Source: an uncultured Selenomonas sp.
GTDB taxonomy: Bacteria > Bacillota > Negativicutes > Selenomonadales > Selenomonadaceae
Assembly (NCBI GenBank): GCA_945494195.1
Contig: CALYVJ010000089.1
Coordinates: 1 to 6,762, forward strand
Direction of reading: 5' to 3'
DNA: 6,762 bases
Each line of letters starts with the position of its first letter. Position 1 is the first letter of the stretch. The notes beneath the pieces were generated by a model. The model worked only from the letters and a program-made list of their open reading frames with translations, did no database searches and was not told the origin of the DNA. Of this stretch, positions 1-6,480 are shown piece after piece. The translations under genes were made by a program, and so were the position numbers.

Positions 1-198
1 TTCGGTGAGCAGAATGCGGAAAAACTGCTTGCCAAGGTCAAACCGGATGTTTACGTCAAGGGCGGCGATTACACGCTCGATACGTTGCCGGAAGCCAAGA
101 TTGTCATGGGCTATGGCGGCAAAGTGGAATTCGTAACCATGGTGGAGGGCCGTTCGACGACGAATGTGATCCAGAAAATTAAGCAGGGAGAGGACTAA
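1..198 (+). CDS. rfaE2: D-glycero-beta-D-manno-heptose 1-phosphate adenylyltransferase, C-terminal part (RfaE2/HldC)
   Basis: This frame is open from the left edge to TAA at 196-198 and gives the last 65 residues of a protein whose start lies outside the window. The visible part has the PDVYVKGGDY block (residues 15-24 of the fragment) and the GRSTTNVIQKI ending, both typical of the C-terminal half of the RfaE2/HldE cytidylyltransferase-like (Rossmann, HxGH) domain; the HxGH motif itself is upstream and unseen. The enzyme transfers AMP from ATP to heptose 1-phosphate in the cytosol, giving ADP-D,D-heptose. In E. coli this domain is fused to the kinase as HldE; here the protein ends right after the domain and the kinase is a separate gene at 4474-5448. 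Whether its N-terminus carries anything extra cannot be seen. Confidence 0.93.
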   Translation, partial: FGEQNAEKLLAKVKPDVYVKGGDYTLDTLPEAKIVMGYGGKVEFVTMVEGRSTTNVIQKIKQGED

Positions 199-205
199 AG
201 CCTCG

Positions 206-1228
206 ATGAAGAATATACTTGTAGTAAAACTAAGTGCCATTGGCGATGTCATTCATGCACTGCCGGTGGCCTATGCCATCAAGGAAACATATCCGGATGC
301 CCATCTGACCTGGGTAGTAGAGCCGCCGGCCTATGACTTGCTCACGATGAATCCCTATATCGATGAGATTATTCTCTTTGAGAAGAAGAAATTTAAATCC
401 ATCGGCGGCTTCCTTAAAAATTACGGGCCCCTGAAACGCAAGATTCAGCAGCGCCATTACGATGCGGTGCTGGACCTGCAGGGGCTGTTCAAATCCGCAG
501 CGATTGCCCGCCTCGGGCAGGCACCGGTGAAGCTTGGCATGTGCAACATGCGCGAGTTCAGCGATAAAATATCCAAACCGGTCATCGGGCCGAATGCCAA
601 TGGTCATATCGTCGAGCGCTATCTCGATGTGGCTCGGGCTATCGGCTGCCGTGTGGACAAGGTGGTATTTCCCCTGGAGGTGCCAGAGCGCGAAGCGGAG
701 CTGACGCAGCGCATCTTCAGCCAGGCCGGTGCCAATATGGCCAATCCCTATGTGGTGTTTGCCATCGGTGCCAACTGGCCCAATAAGCGCTGGCCGGTGG
801 AATCCTTTGCCGGGCTTGGCGACTGGCTCTATGACCAGCGGCTGATTCCCGTAATCGTGGGCGGCGGCGTTGTCGATGAGCAGCGGGCGGCGGAAATCTG
901 TGCCAAGACGGAGATTCCGCCTATCAATCTGGTGGGCCGTACGAATTTCAAACAGCTCACCTACATTCTGCAAAATGCCCAGCTGGTGATAGGCGGCGAC
1001 ACGGGGCCAGTTCATCTTTCGGCCGGTGTCGGCACGAAGACCATCATGCTCATGGGCCCCACCGATGCCAACCGCAATGGCCCCTATGGCCAGCTTAATA
1101 ATGCCATCGAGGTGGACCGCAGCTGCAAATACTGCTGGAAGCGGGCCTGCCCGAAAAAACTTGACTGCCTGGCCAATATCCAGGTACATCAAGTGGAGGA
1201 GAAAATCAAGGATTTACTGATGATTTAA
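206..1228 (+). CDS. waaC: LPS heptosyltransferase I, GT9 family (WaaC-like)
   Basis: A 340-residue GT9 protein, expected to act at the cytoplasmic face of the inner membrane and move L,D-heptose from ADP-heptose to Kdo of the LPS core. Seen: N-terminal SAIGDVIHALP (residues 10-20) with the Asp14 expected to be the catalytic base; WVVEPP at 36-41 and YDAVLDLQGLFKSA at 85-98, both WaaC-like; GANWPNKRWP (188-197) with a Lys/Arg pair at the usual phosphate-binding place; and the ADP-site motif GGDTGPVHLSAG (263-274). Near the C-terminus there is a Cys cluster (C307, C310, C315, C321). Start: ATG at 206, 7 bases after the upstream stop, with a purine-rich GGAGAGGA at 187-194 inside the end of rfaE2, so translation is probably coupled. 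Subtype I rather than II rests on motif likeness to E. coli WaaC, not on alignment; the GT9 family call is very secure. Confidence 0.9.
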   Translation: MKNILVVKLSAIGDVIHALPVAYAIKETYPDAHLTWVVEPPAYDLLTMNPYIDEIILFEKKKFKSIGGFLKNYGPLKRKIQQRHYDAVLDLQGLFKSAAIARLGQAPVKLGMCNMREFSDKISKPVIGPNANGHIVERYLDVARAIGCRVDKVVFPLEVPEREAELTQRIFSQAGANMANPYVVFAIGANWPNKRWPVESFAGLGDWLYDQRLIPVIVGGGVVDEQRAAEICAKTEIPPINLVGRTNFKQLTYILQNAQLVIGGDTGPVHLSAGVGTKTIMLMGPTDANRNGPYGQLNNAIEVDRSCKYCWKRACPKKLDCLANIQVHQVEEKIKDLLMI

Positions 1229-1245
1229 CATCGAGGAGATTATCC

Positions 1246-3276
1246 ATGCGGATTCGTCGCTATGATACAAGTTGGAATCGTCCCCAGGGGCGATTGGAAA
1301 AATATTTTCGCAACATCCAGCAGGATTTGAAACTCTTTTTCTTCCTGCTGTTCTTGCTTTGCCTTTACCGTGTCGTCTTCCTGGGGATGTTAGCCAATTT
1401 CATGGGAAGTGATGTGGGGGCAGGGGATATCCTGCAGGCTAATTGGACGGGGCTGCGGCTGTCGCTCAAGAGTGCCGGTGGTTTTACCTTGCTGAGCTTT
1501 GTACTGGTCACGCTGCCCGGCATTTTGAACCCGCGCTGGTCCTGGGAGAAACTTCGTCTTGGGATAGGCACGGCGGCTTCGTTTTTATTGGCCGTGCTTT
1601 TCGAAGCGCGGTTTCCTTATTATGAGGAATTCCATATGACCTATGGGCTGCAGGTCATGCAGGGCGTTCACGATGACCGCAGTGCCTTGTTTATGACTAT
1701 GGTGCAGGAGTACGGGCTGCCCTGGCGGCTGGCGATAGCCATCGTCCTTACGGGCATCAGCTGGTATGTGATCAGATCCCTTTTGACCCGTGTTGGCACG
1801 GCCGCTTTGCCTAGCCTTGCCCGCAGCCGGCAAATCCTGACGATGCTCATGCTGTTTCTGGTGACGGTGTCCTTTGCCTTTGTGACCCGCTTTGGCGGGG
1901 GTGTCAGCTATGCGACGGGCATCAACTGGGAAAACGCTGGGGTGACGAAGGATGAATTTCTCAACGAATGTATCTTGGATGATGTACAGGGGATGTACCG
2001 GGCTATCCAGTCCGAAAAGCGGATGAAAGCTGGAGCTGTTTACGGGGTGAACAAAGACAAGGTTCGCGAAATGGCGGAACGAGCAGCCCAGCTTAATGGC
2101 AATACAGCGGCAGCTGGCGATGATATCCGTCCCTACCTTGTGCGCCAAGCACCGGGAGCAAAAATCGCCAAGCCCAAGCACATCTTCATTATCCTCGGGG
2201 AAACCTGGGCCCAGTGGCCAATGCTGGAAAAATACGAGCAGCTTCATGCTGCCGATGGCATCAAGAGCCTGGCCCATTCTCCTCAGGGATATTACACCCA
2301 GTCCTTTATGCCCAATGGCGATTTTACTTCTATCGCTATCACAGGGATGATTACCGGCCTGTCGGAGGTCAATGTCCGGGCCAATTACCAGCCCCGGAGC
2401 TTCAAGGAAATCTATCCGACGGCAATGGCGCCCCAGTTCAAAGAGCTCGGCTATCAGGTCGACTTCTGGTATGGCGGCACCCCTTCTTGGGATAATATCA
2501 AGAAATTGGCCCTAGCACAGGGGTTCGACCATTTCTACGGCTATCCGGATTATCAGGCGCCCAAGACGAATACCTGGGGAACCAATGACCGGAATCTTTT
2601 TACAGCGCTGGAAAAGAGCCTGGGGGATGAACCGCCGACGGTTCATCTCATTATGACGACGTCGAATCATCCGCCGTATAATGTCGATGTTGCGGCAGAA
2701 GGTTTTGACCTGGAAAAGGCGAAGGCCGTGGTGCGGGAAATCATCCCCGATGCCTCGGACCCAGATACGCTGGCATTGGAAATCGGCCATTATTGGTACA
2801 TGGACAAGGTGGTAACAGAGTTTGTCAACGAAACTATGGCCAAGTATCCGGACAGTTTGTTTGTCATCACCGGAGATCATGCTGTCCGCACGAATCCTGG
2901 CCCGAAGCCGTCGCTGTTCGAATTCCAGAGCGTACCCTTCGTCCTCTATGGGCAAGGTGTGACAAAGGATATCCTGCCGGCAAATGCGGTGGGAGGACAT
3001 ACGGGAATTGCTCCGACGCTCATCAATCTCATCGCGCCTCAGGGCTTCACCTACCATGCCATTGCCCCGGCTATCGGTGAGACGCCGGTGGCGTTCAACC
3101 GCGGTTATTGGCTCAATAATCAGGTGATGGGACAGGTGGAAGGCGGCCAGACCGAGCCCCTGCCGGGAGCGTCCGGCGGGGATGCTGCCGCCGGACGCTC
3201 CCAGCTGGATACCTATCTGCCCATGATGCGCACGCTGTCCTGGTGGCTGCTCGAAAAAGGAACAACTATGAATTAA
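1246..3276 (+). CDS. LtaS-like membrane phosphotransferase (alkaline phosphatase/sulfatase superfamily)
   Basis: A 676-residue protein with the LtaS layout: about five hydrophobic segments at roughly 29-50, 75-95, 105-122, 160-180 and 197-214, then a large domain expected outside the inner membrane. In that domain the LtaS-type metal and catalytic residues can be picked out: Glu319 in ILGET, Thr361 in NGDFTS as the likely nucleophile, and Asp544-His545 in ITGDH. Family-typical blocks WGTNDRNLF (444-452), TTSNHPPY (471-478) and GGHTGIAPTL (583-592) are also present. Such enzymes cleave a phospholipid head group and pass glycerol phosphate or phosphoethanolamine to an acceptor. Placement between two LPS heptosyltransferases suggests the acceptor is LPS core or another envelope glycan, but this is inference. 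The last 45 residues include a Gly/Ala-rich stretch encoded by a perfect inverted repeat (3165-3202). Start ATG 1246 has GAGGAG at 1233-1238. A sulfatase role is less likely: no Cys/Ser-x-Pro-x-Arg sulfatase motif is seen. Confidence 0.88.
   Translation: MRIRRYDTSWNRPQGRLEKYFRNIQQDLKLFFFLLFLLCLYRVVFLGMLANFMGSDVGAGDILQANWTGLRLSLKSAGGFTLLSFVLVTLPGILNPRWSWEKLRLGIGTAASFLLAVLFEARFPYYEEFHMTYGLQVMQGVHDDRSALFMTMVQEYGLPWRLAIAIVLTGISWYVIRSLLTRVGTAALPSLARSRQILTMLMLFLVTVSFAFVTRFGGGVSYATGINWENAGVTKDEFLNECILDDVQGMYRAIQSEKRMKAGAVYGVNKDKVREMAERAAQLNGNTAAAGDDIRPYLVRQAPGAKIAKPKHIFIILGETWAQWPMLEKYEQLHAADGIKSLAHSPQGYYTQSFMPNGDFTSIAITGMITGLSEVNVRANYQPRSFKEIYPTAMAPQFKELGYQVDFWYGGTPSWDNIKKLALAQGFDHFYGYPDYQAPKTNTWGTNDRNLFTALEKSLGDEPPTVHLIMTTSNHPPYNVDVAAEGFDLEKAKAVVREIIPDASDPDTLALEIGHYWYMDKVVTEFVNETMAKYPDSLFVITGDHAVRTNPGPKPSLFEFQSVPFVLYGQGVTKDILPANAVGGHTGIAPTLINLIAPQGFTYHAIAPAIGETPVAFNRGYWLNNQVMGQVEGGQTEPLPGASGGDAAAGRSQLDTYLPMMRTLSWWLLEKGTTMN
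3165..3202. repeat. Perfect 15-bp inverted repeat inside the LtaS-like gene
   Basis: The left arm GGGAGCGTCCGGCGG (3165-3179) and right arm CCGCCGGACGCTCCC (3188-3202) are exact reverse complements around an 8-base loop (3180-3187). After one mismatch two further pairs form (3162-3163 with 3204-3205). The stem is very GC-rich and should fold stably in mRNA. It lies in frame in the coding region, about 70 bases before the stop, and encodes a Gly/Ala-rich linker (residues 641-653). No T-run follows on either strand, so it is not a canonical Rho-independent terminator. Confidence 0.9.
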
Positions 3277-3278
3277 GT

Positions 3279-3286
3279 GGGAAGGA
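3279..3286 (+). promoter_or_regulatory. Ribosome binding site that sets the start of the second GT9 gene
   Basis: The sequence GGGAAGGA sits 5 bases before ATG at 3292. The same frame also offers a GTG at 3277 directly after the upstream stop codon, but using it would place this Shine-Dalgarno sequence inside the gene and leave the GTG without a site of its own. The ATG also gives an N-terminus (MQYKNILVINLMHIGD) matching the GT9 family. Confidence 0.8.
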
Positions 3287-3291
3287 ATCTC

Positions 3292-4461
3292 ATGCAATAC
3301 AAGAATATCCTGGTAATCAATTTAATGCATATCGGTGACCTGATGCTGGCAACGCCAGTCTTGCGTACCCTTCGGGCGAATTATCCCGATGCCCGCATCA
3401 GCTTGCTGGCCGACAAGAAGCTCCGCGACCTCGTGGAGCACAATAAGCATATCGATGAATGTCTGCTAATCGACAAAAAGGGCAAGGATGACCATTTCGG
3501 TTCTCTTTGGCAGTTTATCGCTGGCCTGCGCAAGAAAAAATTCGATTTGGTCATCAATCTGCATCGCAACGAACGGGCCTCGGCTATCGCAGCCTTCAGT
3601 GGTGCGAAACGCATCGTGGGATACAGCAAGCCGGGCTTTTCCTTGCTGTTTGACGAGGTCATGCAGAACCCGTCGGTAGCCCACCACGTGGGGTGGGGGC
3701 CCTTCCACATGCTGCCGCCTTATCGGTATGTGCCGGGCTGGAAACATCAGGTGCATGCCCATCTGGAGGTTTTGCAGCAGGCCGTTGGCGTGGAGAAAAT
3801 CGACGATGGCGGGTTGGAAATGTGGCTACCGGAAGCGGCGGAAAAAGAGGCCGAGGTCTTATGGGCCGAGCACTTTGCCTCTGAGGCCAAGGTCATTGCC
3901 TTCAACATCGGTGCCAGCTGGCGGACAAAGCGCTGGCAGGACAGTTACTTTGCTAAGTGTGCCGACGAGCTTATCGACCGGGGCTATGAGATTGCCTTCT
4001 TTGGCGGCCCCATGGATTTGGAGATCGTCGAAACCTGCATCGCCCAGATGGAAAATCGGGATAGCCGGGGCCTTCATATTTTCACGGGCAAGGTAAGCCT
4101 GGCGGTGCTGGCTGGTCTTTTGCGTCGCTGCTGCCTGTTTTTGACGACGGACAGCGGCCCTATGCACGTAGGCGTGGCCATGAATGTACCGGTGGTCACC
4201 ATGTTTGGTGCCAGCCCGGTGCCGGGGTTCTACCCCTATGATGCGCGTTCCGTGCTCATCAAGGCGCCGGTCGACTGCCATCCCTGCGGCATTCACGAAT
4301 GTCCGCATCAGGGCGAAGAAAACCTCGCCTGTATGAAGCAAATAAAACCGGCTGTCGTCATGAAGTACGTGGATGAACTGCTGGATAGATACCAGGGCAA
4401 GCCTGCGTATAAACTTTCGCGGCACTATGGGGAGTATCAGTGCCGGGTGGTGGAAGCATAA
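3292..4461 (+). CDS. ADP-heptose:LPS heptosyltransferase, GT9 family (WaaF/WaaQ-like)
   Basis: A 389-residue cytosolic-face glycosyltransferase, expected to add a second or branching heptose from ADP-heptose to the LPS inner core. Seen: HIGDLMLATP (residues 13-22) with the presumed catalytic Asp17; KKKFDLVINLHRNERAS (81-97); GASWRTKRW (207-215) for phosphate binding; TTDSGPMHVG (285-294) for the ADP moiety; and a C-terminal Cys cluster at C329, C332, C337 and C347. It differs clearly from the first GT9 gene in its middle part and has a longer C-terminal tail, so the pair is not a recent duplication. The NLMHIGDLMLATPVLRTLR N-terminus recalls WaaF and WaaQ (heptosyltransferases II and III); the two cannot be told apart by eye, so no symbol is given. 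Start ATG 3292 follows GGGAAGGA, 15 bases after the previous stop. Confidence 0.9.
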   Translation: MQYKNILVINLMHIGDLMLATPVLRTLRANYPDARISLLADKKLRDLVEHNKHIDECLLIDKKGKDDHFGSLWQFIAGLRKKKFDLVINLHRNERASAIAAFSGAKRIVGYSKPGFSLLFDEVMQNPSVAHHVGWGPFHMLPPYRYVPGWKHQVHAHLEVLQQAVGVEKIDDGGLEMWLPEAAEKEAEVLWAEHFASEAKVIAFNIGASWRTKRWQDSYFAKCADELIDRGYEIAFFGGPMDLEIVETCIAQMENRDSRGLHIFTGKVSLAVLAGLLRRCCLFLTTDSGPMHVGVAMNVPVVTMFGASPVPGFYPYDARSVLIKAPVDCHPCGIHECPHQGEENLACMKQIKPAVVMKYVDELLDRYQGKPAYKLSRHYGEYQCRVVEA

Positions 4462-4473
4462 AAGAGGTGTAGT

Positions 4474-5448
4474 ATGGATAAGCAGAAAATGCGTGATTTT
4501 GTCGCGACTGGCCTGTCGGCCTGCCGGATTCTGGTCGTAGGCGATGTCATGCTGGATAAATATTTCTATGGCGAGGTCACGCGGATTTCGCCAGAAGCAC
4601 CGGTGCCAATCACCCATGTGCTGTCCTCCAAGGAGACGTTGGGGGGGGCGGCCAATGTGGCACATAACTTGGCGCTTTTGGGCTGTGCTACGGATATCAC
4701 GGGGTTTGTCGGGGAGGATTATCACTGCCAAAGCTTGCTGGAAAAATTTGACGAGCGCGGCATATCCCATAAAGGCCTCGTTCGTACCAGCCGGCCGACT
4801 ACCACGAAGCTTCGCATCATTGGCGGCCATCAGCAGATGATGCGCTTGGACTTCGAGGAAGCCGAGCCGGTGGTGGGCAGTGATGCGGCCAAACTGCATG
4901 ACTACGTGAGAAGTGCCCTGGACGAAGGTTTAGATGCCATCATCATCTCGGACTATGGCAAGGGCTGCTGCACGCCGGAGACTTGCCAGCAGATCATTGC
5001 GGCCGCGCACGAACAGAATGTGCCGGTCGTTATCGATCCCAAGGGTAGCGACTGGAATAAATATGCTGGAGCAGATTATATTACGCCGAATCTCAAGGAA
5101 ATCAATGAGATACTGCCCGAGCGCATCAAAAATGAAGATACAGCCGTCGAAAAAGCCGCGCATTATGCCATGGAAAAATACCAGTTGAAGAACATCATCG
5201 TAACGCGTTCGGAAAATGGTATGACGCTGGTAACCAATGAGAGCATCACGCATATTCCGACCAAGGCCCAGGAGGTCTACGATGTGTCTGGTGCAGGCGA
5301 TACCGTTATCGCCGTATTCACAGCCGGGATTGCTGGCGGCATTTTGCCGGTGGACAGTGCCCGGATGGCCAATCTGGCGGCCAGCGTAGTCGTGGCCAAA
5401 CTCGGAACTTATGCCGTGAGCAAAGAGGAACTTTTGGAAGTATTGTAA
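4474..5448 (+). CDS. rfaE1: D-glycero-beta-D-manno-heptose-7-phosphate kinase (RfaE1/HldA)
   Basis: A 324-residue PfkB/ribokinase-family enzyme, about the length of the E. coli HldE kinase domain alone. It phosphorylates heptose 7-phosphate at C1 with ATP in the cytosol, giving heptose 1,7-bisphosphate. Seen: GDVMLDKYFYG (23-33), RISPEAPVP (37-45), the glycine motif GGAANVAHN (57-65), ISDYGKG (158-164), IDPKG (187-191), TPNLKE (204-209), and DVSGAGDT (270-277) with the catalytic base Asp276 and anion-hole glycines. LGTYAVS (310-316) is the usual end of this domain. There is no adenylyltransferase domain after it; that activity is the separate gene at the left edge. ATG 4474 follows GAGGTG (4464-4469), 12 bases after the GT9 stop. 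The codons for Leu56-Gly57-Gly58-Ala59 hold a run of eight G (4641-4648), a possible slippage site. Confidence 0.95.
   Translation: MDKQKMRDFVATGLSACRILVVGDVMLDKYFYGEVTRISPEAPVPITHVLSSKETLGGAANVAHNLALLGCATDITGFVGEDYHCQSLLEKFDERGISHKGLVRTSRPTTTKLRIIGGHQQMMRLDFEEAEPVVGSDAAKLHDYVRSALDEGLDAIIISDYGKGCCTPETCQQIIAAAHEQNVPVVIDPKGSDWNKYAGADYITPNLKEINEILPERIKNEDTAVEKAAHYAMEKYQLKNIIVTRSENGMTLVTNESITHIPTKAQEVYDVSGAGDTVIAVFTAGIAGGILPVDSARMANLAASVVVAKLGTYAVSKEELLEVL
4641..4648 (+). repeat. Eight-G homopolymer in rfaE1
   Basis: Eight consecutive G bases span the end of a TTG codon, two GGG codons and the first base of GCG in the glycine motif of the kinase. Gain of one G would put TAA in frame at 4665-4667; loss of one G would put TGA in frame at 4838-4840. 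Either change would remove most of the enzyme. The tract itself is plain in the sequence; a regulatory use is only possible, not shown. Confidence 0.9.
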
Positions 5449-5452
5449 GCTT

Positions 5453-5458
5453 AGGAGG
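5453..5458 (+). promoter_or_regulatory. Consensus ribosome binding site of hldD
   Basis: AGGAGG lies 8 bases before ATG 5467, the strongest Shine-Dalgarno match in this operon at optimal spacing. It may give HldD higher translation than its neighbours. Confidence 0.85.
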
Positions 5459-5466
5459 AAGCGAAT

Positions 5467-6456
5467 ATGATAATCGTAACCGGAGGTGCCGGCTTTATCG
5501 GCAGCAACATCGTCAAGGAACTCAATCGCCGTGGACGCACGGATATCCTTATCGTCGACGACTTGAAAGATGGGCAGAACTACAAGAACTTGCGCGGATT
5601 GCAGTTCATCGACTATCAGCATAAAGATGATTTCATGCAGTCCATCGAGAATGACGATTTTGATGGTACCGATATCGATGCGGTATTCCATGAAGGTGCC
5701 TGCTCCGATACCATGGAGTATGATGTCAACTTCATGATGCGGGTCAACTATGAGTATTCCAAATCCCTGCTGCATTTCTGCCTGCAGCACCGCATTCCGT
5801 TCCTTTATGCTTCTTCGGCATCGACGTACGGCAGCGGCAAACATGGCTTCCGCGAGGGGGATGAATGCGAAGATGCATTGAATCCCTATGCGTTCTCGAA
5901 GCTGGCTTTTGATCGCTATGTCCGTCAGGTCATGCCGGAAGCCAAGAGCCAGATCGTTGGGCTCAAGTATTTCAACGTCTACGGTCCTCAGGAACATCAT
6001 AAAGGCAAGATGGCATCCATCTTCTATCAGCTCTATAACCAGATTAACGAATCGGGCACCGTTCGCCTGTTCAAAGGCTGGGGCGATATCAACGGTACTC
6101 CGGTCAAAGACGGGGAGCAGCGCCGTGATTTCGTCTATGTCAAAGATGTCGTAAACGTCAATCTCTGGTTCTGGGAGAATAAAGGGAAAAGCGGTATCTC
6201 TAACTGCGGTACGGGCCATGCACATACCTATAACGAAGTGGCACAGGCCGTTATCGAAGCGATGGGCAAGGGCGAGATCGCTTATCGTGAATTCCCGGAA
6301 GTGCTCAAAGGCAAATACCAGAACTACACCGAGGCGGATCCGACGAATCTCTTGGCTGCCGGTTATGACGAAGGTTTCCATGAGATGAGCGATGCCGTAA
6401 AAGAATATGTGGAATTCCTCAATGCAGGAGGTTACTTTGTCTACGGCAAGAATTAA
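5467..6456 (+). CDS. hldD: ADP-L-glycero-D-manno-heptose 6-epimerase (HldD/RfaD)
   Basis: A 329-residue short-chain dehydrogenase/reductase of the extended NAD-dependent epimerase type. It converts ADP-D-glycero-D-manno-heptose to the L-glycero form used by the heptosyltransferases. Seen: Rossmann motif TGGAGFIGS (5-13), FHEGACSDT (74-82), YASSASTYG (114-122) with the catalytic Ser116, and NPYAFSK (139-145) holding Tyr141 and Lys145 of the YxxxK pair. YFNVYGPQEHHKGKMAS (168-184), RRDFVYVKDV (219-228) and LKGKYQNYTEAD (280-291) are HldD hallmarks. It is about 19 residues longer than E. coli HldD, mainly from extra residues near 204-218 and a short C-terminal tail. Two stop codons stand in tandem (6454-6459). 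It lies 18 bases after rfaE1 and is followed by a hairpin before gmhB. Its presence shows the product is ADP-L,D-heptose and not a GDP-D,D-heptose. Confidence 0.96.
   Translation: MIIVTGGAGFIGSNIVKELNRRGRTDILIVDDLKDGQNYKNLRGLQFIDYQHKDDFMQSIENDDFDGTDIDAVFHEGACSDTMEYDVNFMMRVNYEYSKSLLHFCLQHRIPFLYASSASTYGSGKHGFREGDECEDALNPYAFSKLAFDRYVRQVMPEAKSQIVGLKYFNVYGPQEHHKGKMASIFYQLYNQINESGTVRLFKGWGDINGTPVKDGEQRRDFVYVKDVVNVNLWFWENKGKSGISNCGTGHAHTYNEVAQAVIEAMGKGEIAYREFPEVLKGKYQNYTEADPTNLLAAGYDEGFHEMSDAVKEYVEFLNAGGYFVYGKN
6426..6431 (+). promoter_or_regulatory. AGGAGG inside the 3' end of hldD, possible alternative ribosome site for gmhB
   Basis: AGGAGG at 6426-6431 stands 5 bases before a TTG (6437) that is in frame with gmhB, with no stop between. 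Starting there would overlap hldD by 20 bases and add 14 residues before the GTG-start residue. The same bases encode Ala-Gly-Gly of HldD, so a chance match is possible. Confidence 0.4.
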
Positions 6457-6458
6457 TA

Positions 6459-6480
6459 ACCTTCCCCTAGAGGGGAAGGT
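6459..6480 (+). promoter_or_regulatory. Hairpin between hldD and gmhB covering the gmhB ribosome site and start
   Basis: ACCTTCCCC (6459-6467) and GGGGAAGGT (6472-6480) form a perfect 9-bp stem with a TAGA loop. The right arm contains the purine-rich GGGGAAG that would serve the GTG start at 6479 and reaches into that codon. No T-run follows directly (the first one, at 6494-6498, is 13 bases downstream and inside gmhB), so it is a poor terminator. It could limit gmhB translation unless opened by a ribosome finishing hldD, or act as a processing or mRNA-stability element. It may also be one copy of a dispersed intergenic palindrome. Confidence 0.6.

Noticed and set aside
230..1192. A 320-codon minus-strand open frame opposite waaC
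   Set aside because: Same reason: it mirrors a well-supported GT9 gene, and its His/Gly/Ala-rich translation looks like a shadow.
3277..3294. GTG at 3277 as the start of the second GT9 gene
   Set aside because: It lies directly on the upstream stop with no ribosome site of its own, and would bury the GGGAAGGA site that serves ATG 3292.
3680..3697. Short inverted repeat CCCACC/GGTGGG in the second GT9 gene
   Set aside because: Only six pairs in GC-rich coding sequence for a His-His-Val-Gly-Trp-Gly stretch; expected by chance.
3859..4899. A 346-codon minus-strand open frame across the second GT9 gene and rfaE1
   Set aside because: It spans the junction of two real + strand genes and shows no family motif.
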